DNA of 64,000 nucleotides from Thiobacillus sp. GTDB lineage: Bacteria; Pseudomonadota; Gammaproteobacteria; Burkholderiales; Thiobacillaceae. Where the stretch lies: NCBI GenBank assembly GCA_019459325.1, contig JAIBFA010000073.1, forward strand, positions 1-64,000, read 5' to 3'. This document shows positions 8,045 to 15,728 of this stretch, piece by piece. Under the pieces are notes generated by a model. It was not told where the DNA came from. It did no database searches and was given only the letters and a program-made list of their open reading frames with translations. Within the stretch, counting starts at the first letter, position 1, and each line of letters begins with the position of its first letter. A program made the position numbers and the translations under genes.

Positions 8045-8983
8045 ATGCATCCCGCTTTCTCAGTCATTTTCTTCACCGTCGCATCGGGCGCCGGCTTCGG
8101 CCTGATCTCGCTGCTGTTCATTGCCGACTTCTTCAAGCTTGGCGGCGGGTTCAACTCCGACCAGCTTGTCGCGGGTGGCCTTCTCGCGATGGGATTGGTC
8201 GTGTTCGGCCTGCTGTCGTCGACCTTTCACCTCGCCAACCCGAAAAATGCCTGGCGCGCGTTCAGCCGTTTCCGTACCTCATGGCTGTCGCGCGAAGGTG
8301 TGTTTGCGGTGGTATTCATGCCGCTGGCGCTGATCTATCTCGGCAGCATCATGTTTGACGCGCCGCAGTGGCTGCGTGTCATCAGCGGTTTCCTGTCTGC
8401 CGTGATGGCCTGGATCACGGTGTTCTCCACCGGCATGATCTATGCCTGCCTGAAAACCATCCGCCAGTGGAACACACCGCTGGTCCCCGCCAACTACTTG
8501 GCGCTGGGCTACGCCAGCGGAAGCCTGCTGCTGTTGCTGGGCGCGGTCATCGCGGATCTCGATACCACGCCTTATATCGCGATGTCAGCGCTGATCATCT
8601 CGATCGCCGCGGTGCTGAAGGCGATCTACTACTTCTGGATTCGCAGCCCCGGCCTGACGCCCACCATCAACACCGCCACCGGCCTCACCCGCGCCAAGGT
8701 CAAGCTGCTGGACACCGGTCATACCCACGGCACCTTCCTCACTCAGGAATTCGGTTTCCAGATTGCGCGGCAGAAAGCCGGTCTTCTCAAGATTGTGGTG
8801 TTTGTGGTGGGGTTCGCACTGCCCGGCCTGATGCTGCTGTGGGTGTTCAACCAGCACGGCGGTCAAACTGCAGCCATCGTTGCGGCCTTAGCCGGCATCG
8901 TCGGCGCCGCCGTCGAGCGCTGGCTGTTCTTCGCAGAGGCCCGCCACGTGGTGAACCTGTACCACGGCGCCCAGCGTTGCTGA
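8045..8983 (+). CDS. soeC: Sulfite dehydrogenase (quinone) membrane anchor SoeC
   Basis: Integral membrane subunit that anchors SoeAB on the cytoplasmic face and passes electrons to quinone. The 312-residue protein shows about eight hydrophobic segments and the DmsC-family pattern SSTFHLANPKNAWRAFSRFRTSWLSRE, which is cited here only in part (HLANPKNAWRA, SWLSREG). DmsC-type rather than NrfD-type anchors are characteristic of SoeC. A clear AGGAG precedes the ATG at 8045. It ends 85 bp before the rhodanese gene, with a separate promoter in the gap. Confidence 0.88.
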   Translation: MHPAFSVIFFTVASGAGFGLISLLFIADFFKLGGGFNSDQLVAGGLLAMGLVVFGLLSSTFHLANPKNAWRAFSRFRTSWLSREGVFAVVFMPLALIYLGSIMFDAPQWLRVISGFLSAVMAWITVFSTGMIYACLKTIRQWNTPLVPANYLALGYASGSLLLLLGAVIADLDTTPYIAMSALIISIAAVLKAIYYFWIRSPGLTPTINTATGLTRAKVKLLDTGHTHGTFLTQEFGFQIARQKAGLLKIVVFVVGFALPGLMLLWVFNQHGGQTAAIVAALAGIVGAAVERWLFFAEARHVVNLYHGAQRC

Positions 8984-9000
8984 TGGTCAGGGGGGTAGGC

Positions 9001-9029
9001 TTGGCGCGTCCCTCGCTTTGAGGTATATT
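9001..9029 (+). promoter_or_regulatory. Sigma-70 promoter for rhd-tusA
   Basis: TTGGCG (9001-9006) and TATATT (9024-9029) are separated by exactly 17 bp, upstream of the rhodanese gene. This gives the sulfur-relay genes their own start site in addition to any read-through from soeABC. Transcription would begin near 9036. Confidence 0.55.
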
Positions 9030-9047
9030 AGATAAATCTAATTTATC
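9027..9047. promoter_or_regulatory. Operator-like overlapping palindromes at the rhd promoter
   Basis: ATTAGA-N4-TCTAAT (9027-9042) is a perfect inverted repeat, and GATAAA-N5-TTTATC (9031-9047) overlaps it. Both cover the -10 end and the expected start site, the position for a repressor that blocks initiation. ArsR-family regulators of sulfur genes use AT-rich dyads of this size, so such a protein is a reasonable candidate; none is encoded in the window. Confidence 0.45.
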
Positions 9048-9068
9048 CATTACAGGAGTGTGACCTCT

Positions 9069-9398
9069 ATGTTTGGACTGTCAGGTTTCAAAGAAGTCGA
9101 TCCCGGTTACGTTGCCGAAATCGCCGCCAAGGGCGCGCATCTGATCGATGTGCGTACCGAGGCCGAAGTCGCGCAGGGCGTGATCGATGGCGCCATTCAC
9201 ATCCCGCTGCATTTGCTGCCGCTGCGCGCGACCGATATCCCCCAGGACAAGCCGGTGGTGATTTACTGCCGCTCCGGCGCGCGCTCGGCTCAGGCATGTG
9301 CGTTCATGGCCTCCAAAGGCTACGACAACATGCACAATCTGGCCGGCGGCATCATGGCATGGGCGCGTTCCGGCAACGCGCTCAGCCTTCCGCGTTAA
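9069..9398 (+). CDS. Single-domain rhodanese (sulfurtransferase)
   Basis: Transfers sulfane sulfur from a donor to its active-site cysteine and then to a partner such as TusA. The 109-residue product is one rhodanese domain with HLIDVRTEAE near the N-terminus and the active loop C67-R-S-G-A-R. No signal peptide is present, so it is cytoplasmic. I chose the ATG at 9069 because CAGGAG lies 10 bp upstream; a GTG at 9060 sits too close to that site. The rhd-tusA-dsrE order is a recognised sulfur-trafficking cluster in sulfur oxidisers. Confidence 0.92.
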   Translation: MFGLSGFKEVDPGYVAEIAAKGAHLIDVRTEAEVAQGVIDGAIHIPLHLLPLRATDIPQDKPVVIYCRSGARSAQACAFMASKGYDNMHNLAGGIMAWARSGNALSLPR

Positions 9399-9539
9399 GC
9401 CCCCGGCCGACCACGCTGACCCCCTGGATTTTCCCTGCGGCGACGCAATTTCGGTTGCAATGGGGGGACTTCTGGTTTAAGGTACCGCAGCGTTTTTTAC
9501 TACATACCAATTTAATTGATTTAGTGTAAGGAGAACCCA

Positions 9540-9767
9540 ATGAACTTCGATAAAGAACTCGACGCACGCGGCCTGAACTGCCCGCTGCCCATCCTGCGTG
9601 CCAAAAAAGCCCTGGCAGAAGTCACCAGCGGCCAAGTGCTGAAGATCCTCTCCACCGACCCGGGTTCGGTCAAGGATTTTGCCGCTTTCGCCAAGCAGAC
9701 CGGCAACGAGCTGCTCTCCACCGCCGAAGCGGGTGGCGAATTCACCTTCTTCATGAAGAAAAAGTAA
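9540..9767 (+). CDS. tusA: TusA-family sulfur carrier protein
   Basis: Small cytoplasmic carrier that receives sulfane sulfur from rhodanese and delivers it to oxidation or thiolation enzymes. The 75-residue protein has the TusA signature RGLNCPLPILRAKKAL with the active cysteine C14 in a CPxP motif. AAGGAG precedes the ATG at 9540. It follows the rhodanese gene by 141 bp and is followed by a hairpin-plus-T-tract before the dsrE gene. In sulfur oxidisers such a linked TusA usually serves dissimilation rather than tRNA thiolation, which is inferred here from context. Confidence 0.92.
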   Translation: MNFDKELDARGLNCPLPILRAKKALAEVTSGQVLKILSTDPGSVKDFAAFAKQTGNELLSTAEAGGEFTFFMKKK

Positions 9768-9782
9768 ACAACAAACCAAACC

Positions 9783-9835
9783 AGCGCCGTCCGTTCCTGG
9801 AGCACTCAGCCAAGAACTCACGGCGCTATTTTTTT
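9783..9835 (+). terminator. Intrinsic terminator or attenuator between tusA and dsrE
   Basis: AGCGCCGT (9783-9790) pairs with ACGGCGCT (9820-9827). Inside it GTTC pairs with GAAC and TGG with CCA, giving one long stem with small internal loops. ATTTTTTT follows directly (9828-9835). This is a convincing intrinsic terminator, placed 22 bp before the next start codon. Confidence 0.75.
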
Positions 9836-9857
9836 GATTGGAACAGGAGAGACAGAC

Positions 9858-10367
9858 ATGGATACCAAAAAAATGGCCATCATCGCCACCAAGGGCACGC
9901 TGGACTGGGCTTACCCCCCGTTCATCCTGGCCTCCACGGCGGCCGCACTGGGCTACGAGACCCAGATTTTCTTCACCTTCTATGGCCTGCAACTGGTTCG
10001 CAAAGACCTGTCTGTCCTGAAAGTGAGCCCGCTGGGCAACCCCGGCATGCCGATGAAAATGCCCTTCGGCCCCAAGTGGTTCAAGAGCATCAACTGGAAC
10101 ATGCCCAACGCCATCCAGGCCATCATCCCCGGATATGAAAGCGTGGCAACGGCCCTGATGAAGCAGACCATCGCCAACAACGGCGTGGCCACCATCCCCG
10201 ACCTGCGCGAGCTGTGCCAGGAAGCCGAAGTCAAGTTCATCGCCTGCCAGATGACCGTCGAACTGTTCGGCTTCGAGCATTCCGACTTCATCGACGGCCT
10301 CGAATACGGCGGCGCCGCCACCTTCTTCGAATTTGCGGGCGAGACCGACATCTGCCTGTTCATCTAA
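9858..10367 (+). CDS. DsrE/DsrF-family sulfur-relay protein (DsrE2-like)
   Basis: Members of this family (COG2210 type) work with rhodanese and TusA in sulfane-sulfur transfer. The 169-residue product starts MDTKKMAIIATKGTLDW, typical of the family, with cysteines C120, C130 (IACQMTVELFG) and C166. C130 is the likely persulfide site by its position in the conserved block. AGGAG lies before the ATG at 9858. Some DsrE2 proteins are membrane-associated; the hydrophobic stretch FILASTAAALG is too short to call here. Expression depends on read-through of the upstream terminator or on an unseen promoter. Confidence 0.85.
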   Translation: MDTKKMAIIATKGTLDWAYPPFILASTAAALGYETQIFFTFYGLQLVRKDLSVLKVSPLGNPGMPMKMPFGPKWFKSINWNMPNAIQAIIPGYESVATALMKQTIANNGVATIPDLRELCQEAEVKFIACQMTVELFGFEHSDFIDGLEYGGAATFFEFAGETDICLFI

Positions 10368-10390
10368 GACAGATTGCAGCCTGATGAAAA

Positions 10391-10418
10391 AGAGCCGAAT
10401 TGTTTCGGCTCTTTTTTT
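10391..10418 (+). terminator. Strong intrinsic terminator after dsrE
   Basis: AGAGCCGAA (10391-10399) and TTCGGCTCT (10404-10412) form a 9-bp stem with a TTGT loop, followed by seven T residues. It closes the soe-rhd-tusA-dsrE unit and implies a separate promoter for the FadL-type gene. Confidence 0.9.
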
Positions 10419-10561
10419 ATGTGTCTTTTGTACCACACCGCGTCCGGTTTTTTTGGCTGCCTGAGTGGGCTTGCTTGTCTAAGCCCTAGAGCGGGCGTAG
10501 CCTTCGGGGCAAGCTATTCAATAAGCTTATCTGTATCAATTTTGCCCATAGGAGACAACAA

Positions 10562-11869
10562 ATGAAATTGACCCGTGTATTCGCATTTATGGCGCTGGCT
10601 GGTCTGGCTGGCAGCGCTTTCGCCACCAACGGCTACTTCTCGCACGGCTACGGCATGAAGGCCAAGGGTATGGGCGGTGCAGCCACCGCCAGCCACGACG
10701 ACGCCTTTTTCGGCGCCAACAACCCTGCGGCTGCGGCCTTCGCTGGCAACCGCATCGACCTGGGTGTGGACCTGTTCAGCCCGATTCGCGAATTCACCCG
10801 TACTGGAGATGCCGCAGCACCGGTTATTAACGGCAGTGTCGAAAGTGACTCCAATTACTTCCTGGTTCCGGAATTTGGCTACAACCGCATCATTAATAAT
10901 AACCTTGCCTTGGGTGTGACCGTATACGGCAATGGCGGTATGAACACCGATTACGCCGGCGGTCAGGTCGATTGTGGCGGCGGCCCGGCCAACCTGCTGT
11001 GCGGCTCTGGCAGCTTGGGCGTGGATTTGATGCAATTGATCATTGCTCCGACTGCAGCCTACAAAGTCAACGCCAGCCATTCGATCGGCATCTCCCCGTT
11101 GCTGGGCTATCAGCGCTTCAAGGCGGAAGGCCTGCAGGCATTTTCGGCAATTTCCCTGGATCCCGCCAACCTTTCCAACAATGGCTACGACGATAGCTTT
11201 GGCTATGGTGTGCGCGTGGGCTATATGGGCAAGATCACGCCGACCGTGACCATCGGCGCGGCGTATGCCAGCAAGATGCGTTTCGAGGAGTTCGATAAGT
11301 ACAAGGGCCTGTTCGCTGAGCAGGGCGACTTCGATATCCCTTCGAACTGGAATCTTGGCGTGGCCTGGCAGGTAACGCCGGCAGTCAAGCTGGCTCTGGA
11401 TTATCAGCGCATCAACTATTCAGACGTCGCTTCCGTATCCAACACCAGCCAGCCTCCAGCATGTATGCCCACTATGCCCTTTGGTCCCGGGATTGGTAGC
11501 GATTGTCTGGGCGGTAGCACTGGTATTGGCTTTGGCTGGTCTGATATCGACGTGTGGAAACTGGGTGTTGAATACAAATACAGTCAGGCTCTGACTCTGC
11601 GTGCAGGCCTTAACCACGGCGACAATCCCATCGGCGCGACTGATGTGACGTTCAACTCAGTTGCCCCTGGTGTTATCGAGAATCACGTGACCTTGGGCTT
11701 CACCTATACGCTTGCGTCGGGCAATGAACTGACCATGAGCTACATGCATGGCTTCGCCAATGATGTGAGTGGTTCGCCCAACATGTACTTCCCGGCTGCC
11801 GCTGGTGCTACCGAGAAGATCGAGATGTACCAGAACGCCTTGGGCATCCAGTACAGCTGGAAGATGTAA
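10562..11869 (+). CDS. OmpP1/FadL/TodX-family outer-membrane channel
   Basis: FadL-type beta-barrels take hydrophobic molecules (fatty acids, aromatics, possibly sulfur species) across the outer membrane. The 435-residue product has a signal peptide ending near SAFA-T23, the family opening NGYFSHGYGMKAKGMGGA, DAFFGANNPAA, alternating barrel strands, and a C-terminal aromatic strand (ALGIQYSWKM). Four cysteines, C138/C147 and C301/C315, occur as two close pairs in loop-like segments. AGGAG precedes the ATG at 10562. Terminators on both sides make it a single-gene unit. Its substrate is unknown; placement beside sulfur genes suggests sulfur or a hydrophobic organosulfur compound, but fatty-acid uptake is the default for the family. 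Confidence 0.87.
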   Translation: MKLTRVFAFMALAGLAGSAFATNGYFSHGYGMKAKGMGGAATASHDDAFFGANNPAAAAFAGNRIDLGVDLFSPIREFTRTGDAAAPVINGSVESDSNYFLVPEFGYNRIINNNLALGVTVYGNGGMNTDYAGGQVDCGGGPANLLCGSGSLGVDLMQLIIAPTAAYKVNASHSIGISPLLGYQRFKAEGLQAFSAISLDPANLSNNGYDDSFGYGVRVGYMGKITPTVTIGAAYASKMRFEEFDKYKGLFAEQGDFDIPSNWNLGVAWQVTPAVKLALDYQRINYSDVASVSNTSQPPACMPTMPFGPGIGSDCLGGSTGIGFGWSDIDVWKLGVEYKYSQALTLRAGLNHGDNPIGATDVTFNSVAPGVIENHVTLGFTYTLASGNELTMSYMHGFANDVSGSPNMYFPAAAGATEKIEMYQNALGIQYSWKM

Positions 11870-11894
11870 GCCATCAGTCTGATTCTGGACTATG

Positions 11895-11925
11895 AGGCCG
11901 GGGTCGTTAGACCCCGGCCTTTTTA
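11895..11925 (+). terminator. Intrinsic terminator of the FadL-type gene
   Basis: AGGCCGGGGTC (11895-11905) pairs with GACCCCGGCCT (11910-11920) around a GTTA loop, followed by a T tract. The 11-bp GC-rich stem is very stable. Confidence 0.92.
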
Positions 11926-11950
11926 TGTTTGAGGGGAAAGGCAGGACAAC

Positions 11951-11980
11951 AAAAAAGCGCGGCCTAAACCGCGCTTTTTT
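11951..11980 (-). terminator. Bidirectional terminator at the 3' end of valS
   Basis: AAAAAAGCGCGG (11951-11962) and CCGCGCTTTTTT (11969-11980) form a symmetric stem with T tracts on both strands. It lies 16 bp beyond the valS stop codon and would also catch read-through from the plus strand. Confidence 0.9.
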
Positions 11981-11996
11981 GTTGTTATTACAGCGA

Positions 11997-14735
11997 TCAG
12001 CTTAACCTTGCGTGCTGTGCTTCCAGTTTCTGCAGCATGGCGGAAAAGTCCGCCAGACGTGCCTGCTCCTGCTGTACTACGGCGGCGGGAGCCTTGTCCA
12101 CGAAGCTGGAGTTGGCGAGCTTGGCTTCGGCCTTTTTGATCTCGCCCTGGATGCGGGCGATTTCCTTGGCTAGGCGTGCTCGCTCGGCGTCCTTGTCGAT
12201 TTCAACCACCAGCATCATCCGCAGGTCGCCGACCAGGGCGACCGGGGCGTCGGCGTCGGGCAGTGCAGTGACGGCGCTGACTTCGCTGAGCTTGCCGAGC
12301 GCGGCGATGTAGGGCGCAAGCGCCTTGATGGCGGTGGCGTCGCCTTCGATCACCAGCGGCACGCGCTGGGCGGGTGACAGGTTCATTTCGCCGCGCAGGG
12401 TGCGGCAGGCGTTGACCAGTTCCTTCAGCAACTGGATGCGCGCGACGCTGTCGGGGTGGCGTTGCGCTTGATCGATCTGCGGGTAGGCTGCAAGCATGAT
12501 GCTGTCACCGCTGATCCCAGCGAGCGGCGCCACCTTCTGCCACAGTTCTTCGGTGATGAAGGGGATGATGGGGTGGGCGAGGCGCATTGTGGCTTCGAGC
12601 ACCGTGGCCAGCGTCCTGCGGGTGGCGCGCTGCTGCTCGGGCGAGCCGCTGTTCAGCTGCACCTTGGCGAGCTCCAGATACCAGTCGCAGTATTCGTCCC
12701 ACACGAATTCGTACACCGCGCGTGCGGCCTGGTCGAAGCGGTAGGCGGCGAAGGCTTCGTGCACCTCGGCTACGGCCTGCTGCAGGCGGGCGACGATCCA
12801 TTTGTCCGCATCCGAGAACTCCATCGGCTGGCTGGCGTCCTGGCCGCAGTCGTGGCCTTCCAGGTTCATCAGCGCGAAGCGGGTGGCGTTCCACAGCTTG
12901 TTGCAGAAGTTGCGGTAGCCTTCGGCACGCTGCAGATCGAACTTGATGTCGCGGCCGTGGGTGGCGAGGCTGGCGAAGGTGAATCTCAAGGCATCCGTGC
13001 CGTAGGCGGCGATACCCTCGGGGAATTCGCGGCGGGTGCGCTTCTCGATGCCGGCGGCCTGCTTGGGGTTCATCAGGCCCTGGGTACGCTTGGCGACCAA
13101 TTCGTCCACGGCGATGCCGTCGATGAGATCGATCGGATCGAGCACGTTGCCCTTCGACTTGCTCATCTTCTGGCCTTCGGAGTCGCGCACCAGACCGGTG
13201 ACGTAGACCTCGCGGAACGGCACCTTGCCGGTGAAGTGCAGCGACATCATCACCATGCGCGCGACCCAGAAGAAGATGATGTCGAAGCCGGTGACCAGCA
13301 CCGAGGTCGGCAAGAAGCGCACTAGTTCCGGCGTCTGCTCGGGCCAGCCCAAGGTGGAGAAGGGCCACAGCGCGCTGGAGAACCAGGTGTCGAGGACGTC
13401 GTTGTCCTGCGTCAGCTCGCGGCCGCCGGCCTTCTTGCGCGCCTCTTCTTCGCTGTGCGCGACGTAGAAATTGCCGTCGGCGTCGTACCAGGCGGGGATG
13501 CGGTGGCCCCACCACAACTGGCGAGACACGCACCAGTCCTGGATGTTCTCCAGCCACTGGCGGTAGGTCGTCGTCCAGTTCTCCGGCACGAACTTCAGCT
13601 CGCCCGAATCGACCGCGGCCAGACCCTGCTTGGCGAGGCCCTCCATGCTCATGAACCACTGGTCGGTGAGCATCGGCTCGATCACCGCGTGGGTGCGGTC
13701 GCCGCGCGGGATCATCAGCTTGTGCGGCTTGGCCGAGACCAGGAGGCCCTTCGCCTGCAGTTCGTCGAGCAGCTTCTGGCGCGCGTCGTAGCGGTCGAGA
13801 CCCTGGTATTCGGTGGGGCAGAGGTCGTTCATTTTGGCGTCGAGCGTGAGCACGCTGATCGCAACCAACTTGTGGCGCTGTCCGATCTGCCAGTCATTGA
13901 AGTCGTGCGCCGGGGTGATCTTGACCACGCCGGTGCCGAATTCGCGGTCGACGTAGTCGTCGGCGATGACGGGGATGCTGCGCTCGGCGATCGGCAGGCG
14001 CACATGCTTGCCGATCAGATGCGCGTAGCGCTCGTCCTCCGGATGCACGGCGACAGCAGAGTCGCCGAGCAGGGTCTCCGGACGGGTTGTGGCGACGGTA
14101 AGAAAACCGCTGCCATCCTCGAGCGGGTAGTTGATCTCCCAGATGAAGCCGTCTTCCTCTGTGCTGACGACTTCGAGATCGGATACCGCGGTCTGCAGCA
14201 CCGGGTCCCAGTTCACCAGCCGCTTGCCGCGGTATATAAGGCCTTCGCGGTACAGCCGCACGAAGACTTCGGTGACGGCCTTGGAGAGACCCTCGTCCAT
14301 GGTGAAGCGCTCGCGGCTCCAGTCGGGGCTGGTGCCGAGCCGGCGCATCTGGCGGGTGATGGTGGAGCCGGAGTGCTCTTTCCACTCCCATACTTTTTCC
14401 AGGAATTTCTCGCGGCCGAGGTCGTGGCGCGAAACGCCCTGTGCGTCGAGCTGGCGTTCCACCACGATCTGCGTCGCGATGCCGGCATGGTCGGTGCCGG
14501 GCTGCCACAGCGTGTTGTCGCCCGCCATGCGGTGGTAGCGGGTGAGCGCGTCCATCAAGGTGTGCTGGAAGGCGTGGCCCATGTGCAGCGTACCGGTGAC
14601 GTTGGGCGGCGGCAGCATGATGCAGTAGGCGGGGGCGTCGGGTGCATCGCCGGCCTTGAAGTAGCCGGCGCCTTCCCACTGGGCGTACCAGCGTTTTTCG
14701 ATGTCAGCCGGTTCGAAGGATTTGGCGAGTTCCAT
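11997..14735 (-). CDS. valS: Valyl-tRNA synthetase
   Basis: Charges tRNA-Val with valine and edits misactivated threonine in the cytoplasm. The 912-residue class I synthetase has the HIGH-type motif HMGH within [13 protein letters not shown] near residue 50 and the KMSKS motif in [11 protein letters not shown] near residue 530, plus a C-terminal coiled coil ([17 protein letters not shown]). Length is usual for bacterial ValS. It is the last gene of a minus-strand group pepA-holC-unknown-valS, a common arrangement in betaproteobacteria. Confidence 0.98.
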   Translation of the reverse strand: MELAKSFEPADIEKRWYAQWEGAGYFKAGDAPDAPAYCIMLPPPNVTGTLHMGHAFQHTLMDALTRYHRMAGDNTLWQPGTDHAGIATQIVVERQLDAQGVSRHDLGREKFLEKVWEWKEHSGSTITRQMRRLGTSPDWSRERFTMDEGLSKAVTEVFVRLYREGLIYRGKRLVNWDPVLQTAVSDLEVVSTEEDGFIWEINYPLEDGSGFLTVATTRPETLLGDSAVAVHPEDERYAHLIGKHVRLPIAERSIPVIADDYVDREFGTGVVKITPAHDFNDWQIGQRHKLVAISVLTLDAKMNDLCPTEYQGLDRYDARQKLLDELQAKGLLVSAKPHKLMIPRGDRTHAVIEPMLTDQWFMSMEGLAKQGLAAVDSGELKFVPENWTTTYRQWLENIQDWCVSRQLWWGHRIPAWYDADGNFYVAHSEEEARKKAGGRELTQDNDVLDTWFSSALWPFSTLGWPEQTPELVRFLPTSVLVTGFDIIFFWVARMVMMSLHFTGKVPFREVYVTGLVRDSEGQKMSKSKGNVLDPIDLIDGIAVDELVAKRTQGLMNPKQAAGIEKRTRREFPEGIAAYGTDALRFTFASLATHGRDIKFDLQRAEGYRNFCNKLWNATRFALMNLEGHDCGQDASQPMEFSDADKWIVARLQQAVAEVHEAFAAYRFDQAARAVYEFVWDEYCDWYLELAKVQLNSGSPEQQRATRRTLATVLEATMRLAHPIIPFITEELWQKVAPLAGISGDSIMLAAYPQIDQAQRHPDSVARIQLLKELVNACRTLRGEMNLSPAQRVPLVIEGDATAIKALAPYIAALGKLSEVSAVTALPDADAPVALVGDLRMMLVVEIDKDAERARLAKEIARIQGEIKKAEAKLANSSFVDKAPAAVVQQEQARLADFSAMLQKLEAQHARLS

Positions 14736-14807
14736 GGCGTGCGCGCAAAGGGTTGATTATCCCAAAAAAATCCCCGGACGGGCCACAAAACGCAGCGTGA
14801 TGCGGTT

Positions 14808-15284
14808 TCAGGTCGACGGGTCGCGCGGTTGCTTGAGTTTTTCGGCGACGGCGTCGCGCACGATTTCACGCACATTGACGTCAAGCTGGGAGAGCAGGGT
14901 GGCCACGGTCTGGTCGAGGTTCTTGCGCAGTTCGGCGGCAACCTGTTTTTCCATCACTTCGGACAGTCGCGGCGCCAGTTCGCTCATCAGTTGCTCGGCC
15001 AGGGTGTCGCTCACGAGAGACGAGGACACATCGCTCACGGGCGTTTCGGGTTCGCTCGGGGGCAAAGCAGGGGCGGCTGGCAGCGCTGCTGGCGCCGCTA
15101 TGACGGGCGGCGTGCCGCGCTCGATCACCTGGGTCAACACCGGCAGCCAGGCGTCGGGCGGCGCAGCCTGTTCGGCGGGTTGCCCGGCTGCAGCTTCGGG
15201 GGGGGCATCGTTGTCGCCCTCGCCGCCCCCGCGATGCTTTTTCAGCAGCGCGTCCATTTTGTTCAAGAAAGGGCTGTCGCTCAT
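14808..15284 (-). CDS. Conserved hypothetical protein between holC and valS
   Basis: The 158-residue product is acidic and Pro/Ala-rich. The N-terminus (MSDSPFLNKMDALLKKHRGG) is followed by a disordered Pro/Ala/Glu linker to about residue 90. A predicted helical C-terminus (LAEQLMSELAPRLSEVMEKQ and on) resembles a coiled coil. There is no signal peptide or membrane segment. It starts 7 bp after holC and ends 72 bp before valS, so it is probably co-transcribed. I do not recognise a function; position next to the polymerase chi subunit suggests, without proof, a role near DNA replication. Confidence 0.7.
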   Translation of the reverse strand: MSDSPFLNKMDALLKKHRGGGEGDNDAPPEAAAGQPAEQAAPPDAWLPVLTQVIERGTPPVIAAPAALPAAPALPPSEPETPVSDVSSSLVSDTLAEQLMSELAPRLSEVMEKQVAAELRKNLDQTVATLLSQLDVNVREIVRDAVAEKLKQPRDPST

Positions 15285-15291
15285 CGAGGCT

Positions 15292-15720
15292 TCATCCGGC
15301 GTTCTGGCGCAGATCGTGCGTTTTCAGGGCGTAGCCGCGGGTCTTGTAAAAACGGTAACGCTCGCGCCCCTGCTCGACCCCGGCTTCATCCAGGCCGATG
15401 ATTTCCACCAGCCGCTCGAAGCGGGCAAAGGCGGGCGGCTGTTCAGTGTGCAGGTTGATCATGACGTCGGCGTTGCGCAAGGCGTCGGCGTCGGCGCCGA
15501 TCAGCACCGGCGTTTCGCCTGCCAGCGCGTCGCTGTCGCGACAGTGCGGCACGAAGCCCAGCGCGGGCGTTGTCCACAGCAGGCGGTCGATGGCGTCGGC
15601 CACCGCCGCGTCAGGTGCGTAAATCATCACCTGTTTCCCCTGGCCGTGCGCCTTGGCGGCGACGCGACGGGCGACGTCGAGCGGGTTGTCGGCAAAGGTG
15701 TAGAAGGTGATCTCGGTCAC
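15292..15720 (-). CDS. holC: DNA polymerase III chi subunit HolC
   Basis: Chi links the clamp-loader complex to single-strand-binding protein during replication. The 142-residue product begins at a GTG (15720) giving MTEITFYTFADNP and includes VMIYAPDAAVADAIDRLLW and the conserved DVMINLHTEQPPAFARFERLVEI block. Length agrees with chi proteins (about 140-150). Upstream in-frame sequence to 16152 overlaps pepA and is not part of the gene. It starts 8 bp after the pepA stop, the common pepA-holC order. Confidence 0.93.
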   Translation of the reverse strand: MTEITFYTFADNPLDVARRVAAKAHGQGKQVMIYAPDAAVADAIDRLLWTTPALGFVPHCRDSDALAGETPVLIGADADALRNADVMINLHTEQPPAFARFERLVEIIGLDEAGVEQGRERYRFYKTRGYALKTHDLRQNAG

Positions 15721-15728
15721 TTGGCTGA

